Shown here: positions 31,870 to 43,308 of the stretch, in pieces
Layout of the letters: every line of letters begins with the position of its first letter
Numbering within the stretch: position 1 is the first letter of the stretch
NCBI GenBank assembly: GCA_022575985.1
Contig: JAKSXM010000272.1
Location: 4,278,001-4,342,000, forward strand
Length of the DNA stretch: 64,000 nt
Reading direction: 5' to 3'
From: Anagrus nilaparvatae
Lineage: Eukaryota; Arthropoda; Insecta; Hymenoptera; Mymaridae
Position numbers and translations under genes: made by a program
The notes under the pieces: model-generated
Databases searched by the model: none
What the model saw: the letters and a program-made list of their open reading frames with translations, nothing else
Told to the model about the DNA's origin: nothing

Positions 31870-34800
31870 CACTGTTAAAAATACCCGATGGTAAATTTAC
31901 GAAATAATCGTAAAATCACGATTTTGTCGTAAATTTACTAAAAAAATCGTAAATTTACCATTTAAATCGTAATTTTACGATCGATCGTAAATATACGATT
32001 TTTTTGTAATTTTACGATTTTGATATCGTAAATTTACGACAAATTCGTAATATTACCACCAAATCGTAAATTTACGATTTTTATGGTAAATTTACGATTT
32101 TGCATTTGTAAATTTACGACTGCTAGATTTGAGTATTTATAAGCCTAAAAACAACATTTCCGAAACTAAGGGGTAAGTACAAGCTTACCTTATTTTTTCG
32201 TTCCTAAACTCATATACGAGTAAAAACTAATTTTGGCATAAAATTTTTGTATTAACACTAAAATATCTAAATGGCATTAGAGAAGGTATTCTCATCTCAA
32301 AAGTTATTTTAAAGCCGTAAAAATTTTGTTTAGGAATTTCAAATTTTGTATACAAGCCGCAATTGAAATGAACTAAAAAAAAATTTTAATATTAAATAAA
32401 TTTTTTAATATCTAACATTTTTTACGTACATAAATATTAACAATTGTTTAACAAAAAAATTAGAAATATTTTTTTTGATTTCTAAGTTAAAAAAATCTAA
32501 GGCAAAAGAGGAAAAAGTTAATTAAATTCAAATAAAAATTTTTGGAGCTTAAAAAAGAAGGGAAAATAAAAATCACTTGGCTCTCTCTTACCTTAAATTT
32601 TGAAAATTTTAATCTGAGACAAATATACTTATAAATTAAATAGTCTTAATGATTAAATGTTGCACAAGATCCAGATTATACATGAAAAAAACAAAAATTA
32701 ACCTTTGGGTAGAAAAATCAAAATTTTTTCAAAAGCGTTGATATAAAGTTTTGAATTAAATATGTAGGTTTGTCTGAAATGTTTATTTCAAATATAAAGA
32801 TTATGTAATTACAAAGTATAATAGTAACGGAATCCCAATAACGTAAAGGGTTCCTACAATAAAAAATGAGAATACACTCATATGTGAGAATAAAAATAAT
32901 ATGAAAAATCATATTTGAAATAGAACTTTTCTTAAATTTTAAAATTAATATCTAACTTTTATGAAAAATTGTTTTTTACTATAAATTCCACCCCTTGATG
33001 AAGTTTAATGATTTTTTTTATGGTCATATTTGAAATAAGCAACGTGAGAAGCCCAGGATACAGTTTTTCAAGTAAATATAAAACCTTTTATAAAAATTGA
33101 TTTTTCACCCCTTTTTACCCTAATTTTTCACCCCTAGATGAAATTTTATGATTTTTTTGAGTTCATATTTGAAATCAGCAATCTCAAAAACCCCTAGATA
33201 TAAATTTAGAGCTAATAATATAAAGAAGTTTCAGAATTATAATAAAGTGGTACGTTTTGGCCGCGCCGGCGGTAATCGATTAACAAGGGGAATTCAATAC
33301 ATTTGGAACACTAAATTACACCAAATGGTTATGAACGAGTTTATAATGTTGAAAAAACATGACGACTACCCTCGGTTAATTCCAATGGGCGTTCTAGGCC
33401 TAGAAACGCAGGGTTCAATGTTATAAAATAGGGTTTTTTGGTTATTTTCAATATAAAGCTGCAACTTCCCATGTTAACCAAAACATTTTTGGTTGGTTTT
33501 ATTCTTTTGGTAGTGTGTCACCTTTTATACGCCATAAACCAAAATTTTTTACCACTAATTCTTTCATCACTATAGCCAATTAACCAAATAGTCATTTTTT
33601 GCTAAAAACAACTAATTTTTAAAATGCTGCCAAATTTGTAATTGCTGACGTTAATGGGTTTTATAGTTCTGAAAAAATTTGTACAAGCTTCAAGTTTCCA
33701 AAAATTTTTTTATTCGTCTCATTTCCTTGATTCGTTTTTGAGAAATGACTCTTCAAAGTTAACATTTAGTATAGGCCTGGAGCATGGTTTTATTTGCGAT
33801 TTTTTTTTGAAAGCATGTCCATGGAATTTTTCGACGGTAATTTTAGTTTTTGGGGTCGCTGATTCCAAATCCGAAGTCCGTTTTGACCTAACCTGGTCCA
33901 ATTTCGCGTAATTACCCATTTTAGGTCATTTTTAATGTTTTTTTGCCATTTTTTGTTAAAATTTTTAATATATTACCATTTTTCTCACACTACACTAATG
34001 TTTTTTGGGTTTCTAATTATCATATAATATAGTATATCTACTCATACAAAAAAAATGGTAGCCCATAATAGGGATTCTTAGGCTATTTTTCACGCTTTTT
34101 GGGCTAATTTTAGCTATTTTTATGAAATAATACCAATTTTTATCTACAGCTTCTGTTTTTTGAGTATTTTAAGGTAGCTAAATACAAATATTATTTTTAA
34201 TTTATCTAAAAACGCCGCAGTAGCCCATAATAGGCACTTATAGGCTGTTTATGAATTTATAATTTTATAATTATAATTTTATAATTACAAAAACGGACAA
34301 AACATTTGCAAGTATTAAAACTATTTTTTTTTAAATTCTGAAAAATTAATCCAAAACTGCCTATTGTGGGCTAGTAGTCCGTTTTTTGTAATTATAAAAT
34401 TATAAATTTATAACACTACTCGTTTAAAAAAAGTAACGTATTATAAAATATCATTAAAAGGATGAGAATACCCGTGAATCGCCTATTATGGGCCACTGGA
34501 CATTATTTGTTTTAAAAAAAAATGTGTTATTTGCGTTTAGCGACCCGAAAGCCACAACCTGTAGAAAAATAATAGAAAAATATTAGTATTATTTCATAAA
34601 AATAGCTTAAATTACCCCAAAAACGTTAAAAACAGCCTATAAGTGCCTATTTATGGGCTACTGCGGCGTTTTTAGATAAATTAAAAATAATATTTGTATT
34701 TAACTACCTTAAAATACTCAAAAAACAGAAGCTGTAGATAAAAATTGGTATTATTTCATAAAAATAGCTAAAATTAGCCCAAAAAGCGTGAAAAATAGCC

Positions 34801-36654
34801 TAAGAATCCCTATTATGGGCTACCATTTTTTTTTGTATGAGTAGATATACTATATTATATGATAATTAGGTATAGAAACCCAAAAAACATTAGTGTAGTG
34901 TGAGAAAAATGGTAATATACTAAAAATTATAACAAAAAATGGCAAAAAAACGTTAAAAATGACCTAACATTGGCAATTACGCAAAATTGGACCAGGTTGG
35001 GTCAAAACGGACTTTGGATTTGGAATCAGCAACCCCACAAACTATATATACCGTCGAAAAATTCCATGGACATAATTTAAAAAAAAATCGCAAATAAAAC
35101 CATGCTCCAGGCCTATACTAATTAAAAATGAGCTTTTTTAAGAAATCTTAAAATTGGGACTGTGACTTCAAATTATCATATCTAGTTAACAAATAATTGA
35201 AAAGGGTAAAATAAAAAAGTTTTGGAAATTTGAAGCTTGTACAAATTTTTTGAGACCTAAAAAACCCATTTTTGTCAAAAATTACAAATTTGGCAGCAAT
35301 TTAAAATTGGTCATTTTTAGCCAAAAATGACCGTTTGGTTAATTGGCTATAGTGATGAAAGAATTAATGATATTAATTTGGTTAACTTGTGAGATTTTGG
35401 CGTTTTGTTGAAAATTCCCAAAAAGAAACCCTATTTTATAACATTGAGCCCTGCGTTTCTAGGCCCAGAAGGCCCATTGGAATGAACGGAGGGTAGTCAG
35501 CATGTTTTTTCAACATAATAAACTTATCCATAAACATTTGGTGTAATTTGGTTTTCCGAATGTATTGAACTCCCCTTGTAAAATCTTTTACAAAAATAAA
35601 GCATATTTTTAGTGATTTTTATTTTCTCTCCTTTTTTAAGCTCCGAAAATTTTTATTTGAATTTAATTAACTTTTTCCTCTTTTGCCTTAGCTTTTTTAA
35701 CTTAGAAATCAAAAAAAAGATTTCTAATTTTTTTGTTTAAGAATTGTTAATATTTATGTACGTAAAAAATGTTAGATATTAAAAAATTTATTTAATATTA
35801 AAATTTTTTTTTAGTTCATTTCAATTGTGGCTTGTATACAAAATTTGAAATTCCTACACAAAGTTTTTACGGCTTTAAAATAACTTTTGAGATGAGAATA
35901 CCTTCTCTATAGTCCTGTCGCCAGCAATGCTATTTAATGCCATAAAATAGCATAAAAGTTTCATGGAAAAAAATGGGTGGTATTTATGTTTTTTGACCCG
36001 CTAAACACGAATCCGGGGTCTATTTTGCAAAATTTGTGGTCAATTTTTTGTTATTAACAAATTATTGCAAAATTGGCCAATAATTTGTTCATAAAAAAAA
36101 ATTGACCACGAATTTTGCAAAATAGACCTCGGATTCGTGTTTAGCGGGTCAAAAAACATAAATACCACCCATTTTTTTCCATGGAACTTTTATGCTATTT
36201 TAGGATTTTATGGCATTAAATAGCATTGCTGGCGACAGGACTACTAATGCCATTTAGATATTTTAGTGTTAATACAAAAATTTTATGCCAAAATTAGTTT
36301 TTACTCGTATATGAGTTTAGGAACGAAAAAATAAGGTAAGCTTGTACTTACCCCTTAGTTTCGGAAATGTTGTTTTTAGGCTTATAAATACTCAAATCTA
36401 GCAGTCGTAAATTTACAAATGCAAAATCGTAAATTTACCATAAAAATCGTAAATTTACGATTTGGTGGTCATATTACGAATTTGTCGTAAATTTACGATT
36501 TCAAAATCGTAAAATTACAAAAAAATCGTAAATTTACGATCGATCGTAAAATTACGATTTAAATGGTAAATTTACGATTTTTTAAGTAAATTTACGACAA
36601 AATCGTAATTTTACGATTATTTCGTAAATTTACCATCGGGTATTTTTAACAGTG
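31870..36654. mobile_element. 4.8-kb TA-flanked fold-back element
   Basis: The left end CACTGTTAAAAATACCCGAT and right end ATCGGGTATTTTTAACAGTG are flanked by TA. The outer 240 bp of each arm is an array of TCGTAAATTTACGAT-type units. Arms continue inward (31870-32560 against 35600-36654), then further inverted pairs (33430-34250 against 34600-35460, sharing TTGGAATGAA and CATGCTCCAGGCCTATAC) around a centre near 34400. No transposase frame: a nested fold-back, probably several elements inside one another. Confidence 0.85.
35910..36243. mobile_element. 334-bp hairpin MITE with CTA target duplication
   Basis: The termini TAGTCCTGTCGCCAGCAATG and CATTGCTGGCGACAGGACTA extend into a nearly full-length hairpin. 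CTA flanks both sides (35907-35909, 36244-36246). The left arm of the host fold-back (32265-32300) gives the empty site with a single CTA. Confidence 0.88.
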
Positions 36655-37038
36655 TATATAAAAAAATAATTTAAAAAAAATAATAAAAACCATAGATAAA
36701 AAAAAATAATTATTATAAAAAAAACAAATTTTAATACACTCTGTTTAACTAAGTCAACACTATGACAAATGAACAAATACTTTGTTGGCATATTTTAACA
36801 AAGTTTTTTGTCAATACAACCTAGAATTTTTTTCCGTGTAGATATTTCTGGCAAACGTTAGGGAGCCCATGGAAATATTAATTAGAAATGCTAAGTTAAT
36901 AAAATATGCACTGGGTTATACTAACCCAGAGTGCCGCATGAGTGTTAAAAATAAAAAGAACGACTCTAAATTTGTTTTTTAAACTTTTTTAAACTTGCTT
37001 TAAAAAACATTTGTAAATTACGTTGGTTTATGTTACAG

Positions 37039-37227
37039 GTTAGCGAATATTTAAAAAAACAAATGCTTGAAGCAGAGCATGGAGGAGATGGTGAAAGTGA
37101 AGAAGTCAAAAAAGTGCTTGCAGATCACGATAAACTTGTTGAAGAAATTTTTCAGCATGAAGATAAAGATAAAAATGGTTATATTTCACATGAAGAATTT
37201 AGTGGACCAAAGCACGATGAACTTTGA
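37039..37227 (+). CDS. FKBP14: FKBP14-like isomerase, last exon with second EF-hand and HDEL
   Basis: Acceptor TGTTACAG, frame 0 from the previous exon. It reads VSEYLKKQMLEAEHGGDGES, then VKKVLADHDKLVEEIFQHE and DKDKNGYISHEEF, a second EF-hand loop (Asp 1, Asp 3, Asn 5, Gly 6, Ser 9, Glu 12), and ends GPKHDEL before TGA. HDEL is an ER-retrieval signal, as in FKBP14-type proteins, so the product should be an ER-lumen foldase. The ORF's first Met at 37030 lies partly in the intron and is not used. With the exons at 4917 and 16509 this gives about 154 residues, missing the signal peptide and N-terminal FKBP half. Confidence 0.95.
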   Translation, partial: VSEYLKKQMLEAEHGGDGESEEVKKVLADHDKLVEEIFQHEDKDKNGYISHEEFSGPKHDEL

Positions 37228-37266
37228 AAAATTTTTTAAGTTAATTAGTTTATAAGAACAAATAAA
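37228..37266 (+). terminator. 3' UTR start and polyadenylation signal
   Basis: AATAAA at 37261-37266, 34 bases after the FKBP14-like stop codon; cleavage would be expected shortly after. Confidence 0.75.
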
Positions 37267-38335
37267 ATTGTAAAATTTCGAGAATATGATTTCACAAAAA
37301 AAAAGGAAAAAAAAAGGGTTTTCAAAATCTATTGTTATCTGAATAAGCGTAGATCCCCATGTCATACATATTTTTTTGCTGATAGATATATGAGATTTTT
37401 GAAAAGAAAACTTTCAGTTTTTAGGTCCATCAAACATGAAATATGATATCCTTTCTTATTAAAGATGGTTCAAAATGTACGAAAAAATTATATATAAAGC
37501 TTGTGCACAAATTTTAAGCGATGCATGTACAAATTTTTAAATTTACACAAAATAGAACTTTTTCTATTTGTTATTTTGAACATCAAATTGATTTTGTGAA
37601 TAATTGGTAAACGAGTGCCTAAATATGTGTGCTAGCTGTGTGCATGCGTTTTTTGAACGGAAGTTGCTTACAATAGTCAAGTTTTAGTTTTTTTTTTTGG
37701 TACAATTTTCCACGTTTTTAACTAACTTTTTTTTTACTCACTGAACATGAATATTACATTTGTTTTTACAAGAGTCATGGTGGTCTAGTGAACGGTTATT
37801 AACAGAATAGCATAATATTTGATTCCAGCGCACATTTTATAATATAAAAGTAACAAAAAGTGGTTTGTTTGATCCTAGCACATAATAGTCATATACCCTG
37901 AAAAAAACTTCCAGTCCCAGCAAACGGATATTTGTTTTTATCTAAAATGAAAATTAAGACTTAACGAATCAAATTAATCTATAAAAATTGATGTTTTTAA
38001 GAAAAATAATTCAAATTGCTTACTTCTTAAAAGTTTTCGGAGCAAATGTATATATTATTATTTTGTGCATTATGTATTTAAATTCTTTTTGTAAGTTTGA
38101 TTAAAGCAAACTAAGGATCTTTTTCGCCCCCCTCCCCCACCAAATCGCTGAATTTTTGACTGGAAATTGCTAAAAAACACTTAAAATGATGTTAGCAATA
38201 AGTTTTGGGTAGGAAAAATGCAAAAAAAAAAATTTACTTTTAAATAAAAAATGTTAAAAAATTTTTAGAATTTGCAAGTATTAGTAGATATTTTTTATGT
38301 TTTTTTTACTTGAGTTCTTTTGATTGGTGATTTTT

Positions 38336-38552
38336 TTAGTGGGGGCTTCACCTCCATACCCTCTTAGGCTTAAGCTTAAGCTTAGCTTATTCTAGGGGTA
38401 GGTGCGAGTACAGCATTTGAGGATGGGTTATAACTAATTATTTCTTTAGTGGGGGCCTCGCCCCCATATCCCCACGAGAAGCTTAGCTCCCTCGACCCCC
38501 AAAGTTTAGCTTATTCCAGGGGTAGGTGCGCGTACAGCATTTGGGGATAGGT
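38336..38552. repeat. two tandem ~110-bp GC-rich units
   Basis: Both units contain TTTAGTGGGGGC, AAGCTTAGCT, CCAGGGGTAGGTGCG-like sequence and GTACAGCATTTG. The second includes the small hairpin GGGGGCCTCGCCCCC, of the kind seen near Helitron 3' ends, but no CTAG end is identified here. Confidence 0.75.
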
Positions 38553-39284
38553 AATAGTTTGGAAGCAGGCAATTATCATTTCAAACGTTTATATCATAAT
38601 TTAAAATATACGCGATATTTAAATATTTAATTAATAATATTTCCACGAATAGATGAAAATTTATAGATGAACTTTAACAAAAAATAACAATTATTTAAAT
38701 AAATACACAATTTATCTGATATATTATTTTATATTATTATTAAAAAAAAAGGTAAAAAAAAAATTAAGTTTCTAAAAAAAAATTTTTTTTTATTTGAATG
38801 TTTTTTCTATCTAAAAACCTTTTTTTTCTCACTAATTTAGTCTTTTGGAATAATTTTCCGATGAAAAAAAGCCACTTTAGTAGGGCGGGGGGGGGGGGGC
38901 GAAATAGAGCTCAAATTAATATTATATAATAAATTATAAATACCTTTAACTATTTTTTTTTTTGTTATTAAATAAAAATATTTGTTTTTGAGCTAAAAAT
39001 AATTTCCTTTATTTTTTCAATAAATTGATTGATTGATTGGTAACTTTATTTATACATAATTGTACAAAAGTATATACATAGTTATAGTACAAAGAATAAT
39101 TTGTGCGAGAACGTTATTTTCAAGTTATGATTAAAGAAAAAATAAATAAAAAATTTTTGAAATTTATAAAATTTAACAAAATAAAAAAACAATAAAATAA
39201 TTTTATATATATAAAAGTAAAAATATAAATTTAATAATTGAGCTAATAACAAATTAACTAAAATTTAATCAGATAAAAATATTT

Positions 39285-39947
39285 ACAGAAGAAAAAGAAA
39301 GGAGAGATTTTGAGTTAAGAAGGAAAACTTTAAATTCAAGTTTTGAAGTGTAGGAATTAGGAATTTGTGGGAATTAGCGATAATTAGGAAGTAATCAAGG
39401 TTGGGAACAAGGGAAGTAGGAACTATTTTGAAAAGATAATTAATATTATAGAGAAATAGAGGTATCATTCTGTAGAACGTGGTGATAGAGGTTTTGTTTA
39501 AAGGAGTCTATGGAAGGAGCTAGACGGATGGATTCAGAAAGAGTATCCAGAAATTTAACATATGGACGAGAGGGGAGTTATTAAATTTAGAGCATGACGA
39601 AGTGGGGACAGAAAGATGAGGACGTAGATGTGGGCGTCAGTCTCGGGCAGGCACATAGACATTGATTTTATCTTTTAAGTATACAGGGAGACAATTATTG
39701 AGGATGCTATATATATGACGCTCATATATTTTTGACGTAACCTAACATTAAGCCAGCCTAATTTTAGTCTGGCGGGTGAAGTCCTGTTGGGAAATTTGAT
39801 ATCAGCGACATATCTAACTGCGGCATTCTGCAATTTCTGTAAACGGTCATATTGATACCCTAGCAGCTTGTTGGGCAAATTGCCCAATAAATGTATAGGA
39901 AATATTTCAGGCATTTTAAATAAGCTAAATTGTATAGCTCCATACAA
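39285..39947 (-). pseudogene. LINE ORF2 C-terminal fragment
   Basis: The minus-strand frame reads YDRLQKLQNAAVRYVADIKF, then SPARLKLGWLNVRLRQKY, typical of the thumb/C-terminal region of Jockey/CR1-like LINEs (RLQK.QN.A.R and L..L.WL....R). Beyond 39675 stops interrupt, with recognisable later pieces (SFKQNLYHHVLQ) near 39480. Related in type to 12145-12900. Confidence 0.7.
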
Positions 39948-40344
39948 AGGTATCTAATTATAAAAACAAATAACTGATTCTGTAAAAAATCTACCTTCAT
40001 AATAATTTAAACTTACCTATTTCTCTTAAAATCAGAACTGGATTTAGTAAATGATTATGTGAAAATTTATTTTTAATCAACATAATCTAAATGTCATTTC
40101 AGAGTTACATTTATAATATTAATTTATTTAAACCTGACTTGTAAAAAGTAATTAACCCTTTAACGACCAAGTATAGAAGTATCGTTTGAAAACTTTATTT
40201 TTTGATAAATAAATTTATAATATAAATTTTATATTTAAAAAACTTACAACTGATTTGTGAACTCACAAATAACAAATATGGGACATCTTTAAATTTATAT
40301 TTTAATCTTGAAGCCTTTATGATTTTAATTCCTTAAGCCAAAAA

Positions 40345-40520
40345 TAGTATATTAAGTATCAAGGGCGTAAAATTTTAGCTTTATTGTGAGCACGAGTGAT
40401 AATGTGCACACTAGTATATAAAGTTTTTTGCATATGGAGATTACGATATTTTTCATTTACCTAGGTGAAAAATTGATTGCAGGAAATTCCGTGACAAGTT
40501 TTACGAACGATTTTTCTCTG
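40345..40520. mobile_element. degenerate AAGTATCAAGGGC MITE copy
   Basis: Starts AGTATATTAAGTATCAAGGG like the copies at 2143, 24121 and 44022. GAGCACGAGTGATAATGTG and GCATATGGAGATTACGATAT are still recognisable; the right end is lost. Confidence 0.65.
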
Positions 40521-40865
40521 CTCTTTTATCCAAATTATTTTAAATTCCTAAATCAAAATTATTCAAAAAAAAAGTACATTCCCCCCCCCTCCCTAAACAT
40601 GGAACATTTGAGCCCCCTCAAAAAAGACACGCTTGAAATATTCCCCCTACCTATAAACATATTCCATATTAAAACTAAAATTTGGTTACACCTGGATCAT
40701 TAAACATCAACAAAAATTTTATTAATCCTTATAATTATTTATAATTTTCCTGAATTTTTCAGGACTCTAGCGTGTTTGTGTTAAGCATCACAAAAAATTT
40801 CAAAATATTTAATTATTGTCTTTTTTGAACTTTAATATCATGAATTCTGTAAGACACGTTGATCG

Positions 40866-41715
40866 TAGAGGTGGACGATACGAGACGATGCCGAGACTTT
40901 AGGCTTGTCTCGTCTCGGTATTGGAATTTTAGAAATTTTGCGGTATCGTCTCGATCTCGTCTCGCTCTGGAAAAAATTAAAGTTTTTCTTCAGAAAAATT
41001 ATAAAATTAAGATTGTCAACTATTTATATACAAACAAATAAAAATTTATAAATTCCCCCGAGACTAAAGCGCCCTCTGAGATGAGTTTCTTTTATGGCCA
41101 ATAAAATAACCTTAAAATTTTTATCAAGCAGTTATTCTTTTGCAAAATATTGTTTTTGAATAAAGTTGTATAAATTGAAAAAAAAAGCTTTTATCTGCAA
41201 TAAATTACTGTAACTTATTTTTAAGATTTAAAATAATAATGAAGCGTTCTATTAATACTTCAGAAAGAAATTCTAAAAAGAGCTGTTCAGATATTACGAC
41301 ATAAAATTCTCAAGAATCTCTCTCTCTGAGATAATTAGAGATGAAGATGATAGTATGCTTTTTCAAGCTCCAAGTGAAAGCTGTAATAAATCTTTAGAAT
41401 TAAATAAAAAAAAAATTAAATATTCCAATTACTTTGAGTTCATCGAAGAAACAGGACAAAAATATGGGGTTTGTAAGCTATGCAAAGAAAAAATAAACAA
41501 ATAAATTATAGAAAAATTAAAAAAATTAAATTTAAATTTAACTGACTAATAAAAAAAAATTTAAATTAACTATTGATAACTTTTTTTCGAGACGAGACGT
41601 CCCGAGAGTCTCGATGTGAATGTCTCCTCTTGTCCCGAATTTTCCGCAAATGTCTCGGTCTCGTCTCGAAATCGAGACGAGACCGTTACTGGTCTCGCAG
41701 TCTCGTCCACCTCTA
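40866..41715 (+). mobile_element. non-autonomous hAT transposon with 8-bp TSD
   Basis: The termini TAGAGGTGGACGA and TCGTCCACCTCTA are flanked on both sides by the same 8 bp GTTGATCG (40858-40865, 41716-41723), the target-duplication length of hAT. Subterminal DNA is dense in GAGACGAGAC-type motifs. Inside is a remnant of the transposase BED finger. Most of the transposase is deleted. Confidence 0.95.
41237..41505 (+). pseudogene. hAT transposase N-terminus with BED zinc finger
   Basis: MKRSINTSERNSKKSC begins at 41239. After a frame break, a second frame gives KKIKYSNYFEFIEETGQKYG followed by VCKLCKEKINK and a stop. S-N-Y-F followed by C-x-x-C is the first half of a BED-type zinc finger; the His pair and the catalytic RNase H-like domain are absent. 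It agrees with the hAT termini around it. Confidence 0.72.
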
Positions 41716-41723
41716 GTTGATCG

Positions 41724-43308
41724 GCAAAGGATTTAATAAAGAATGCGTAAAAAATATTCTTTTGAAAGATTTAAAAATTTTTATAGATTAATTTGATTTA
41801 TCGGAACATAAATTTCATTTTAAGTAAAAAAAATCTGTTTTCTATAACCGGGAATTATGTATAATAAATAAATATGTCAGGCATTAGACTACAATTGGCC
41901 TTTACTGTCTTAGTTTCGTAGATTTATCTACTCGGGTTTAATTCCAGCTTATTGATAATTTTTTTTTAATTTTTCCCATATATTTTTTTTTAAACTATTT
42001 TTTTATTTGAAAATTACAAAAAAAAAAGTAAGTAAATAATTCACTATTGTCAAAAAATACGTTTTTAAATGTTGTAAATATGATTATTTTTATTGAGGAA
42101 TCGGAATCTGAATTTACTTTTATTCTCGATAAAATAATTATGATTTTTAGTACCATTTGAATGGCAGTTTTGGTCCTGTAAAGGTTAGACAAAAACTAAT
42201 TTTATATTAATTCAAATATGATTATATATGATTATATATTATCATGTATGCAGAATTTTCATATTTGATTTAATATGATAAAATTAAGCAAATTTAATTG
42301 AATCATATTAGCCCTTTTTCCCGGATTCCTTGTTACAAAAATTTTCAAATGTCTATAATCTTAGAGTTATTTATAATAATAAATAAATAATAACAGTCCT
42401 GGATATATATCTCAAATTATATATTGAGTTTCGAATGAATAAAAGAAATTAATGCGGTTTCAAACCTGCTTGTGCGAAATATCAAATTAATTTCGGTCAA
42501 AAAGCGTACCATATTCGTATTCAAAGCATCATACGAAGGTGTTGTAAAAATCGTAAAAATATCCTAGAATATTCCAGAAAACTTAACTATATAGTCTTGG
42601 CGAATCAGATATGATATTTATATTCAAGAACTAAAAATAAATAAAATGTGCGTTGAAAAATTTTATACAGACACATTAGCAAAAGGAAATGACTGCGAGG
42701 GCTCTACAACTACATTATTGAAAAATAATAAGAAAATTATTTATTTTGAAAAAGGAAAACAAACGTTATTAAATGATAAAATTGTCATAGAGTAAGTGCT
42801 AGAGATATTTTTTTATAAAAGAGAATCTGTCTAACAATATTTTAAAAAAAAATTTTTAGAATGTACAGAAGAAAAGACTAACATTAAAAAAATAGTTATA
42901 TTGAACTGTGAGATATAATTGTATAATGAATATAATAAATAAAATTAAATGTTTTATATTAAAATTATGTATAAATATTAAATAAAATTTCATAATTTTA
43001 TGTTAATGTTATGCAAACATTTAATTATTAGAAACCTATTAATTTTCAGAAAAAAATATATGTAAAATACATATATGTAAAAGAAGTTATTTAAACATTT
43101 TTTGTTCCTTAACCTTTAAGCTGCTGAGATTATTAGGCGTGAATTAATTTTTTTTGTTTCAATTATACAAATTGGGATTCTTTGTAGTTTGGAGAAGCAT
43201 TGTTTTTTGTGGAAATGTAAAGGTTAATATATTGTTTCATGTTGGGATTAAAAAAAAAATATCTTTTAAATGTTAGATCAAAAAATAATGAAGAGACAAT
43301 CCCTGGTA
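41724..43308. other. AT-rich DNA without recognised features
   Basis: No gene, repeat family or terminal signal recognised; short frames here have no protein-like composition. Confidence 0.4.

Larger units (their letters stand above)
16622..37038 (+). other. intron 2 in window of the FKBP14-like gene (20.4 kb)
   Basis: Bounded by GTGAGG and TGTTACAG. Nearly all of it is made of mobile elements, itemised separately. Stretches without an assigned element include 17090-17530, 19965-20440, 28450-29130, 30180-30900 and 36660-37030; apart from simple A/T-rich sequence I see nothing in them. Confidence 0.85.
37228..39280. other. intergenic DNA after FKBP14-like gene
   Basis: No gene. A weak tRNA-like head lies at 37775-37840 (TGGTCTAGTGAACGG, then TTTGATTCCAGCGC), a GC-rich duplication at 38336-38552, and a poly-G run near 38886-38899. 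Confidence 0.5.

Noticed and set aside
33148..33919. Frames of 66-92 aa on both strands
   Set aside because: Inside the arms of the 4.8-kb fold-back; composition follows the repeat, no motif.
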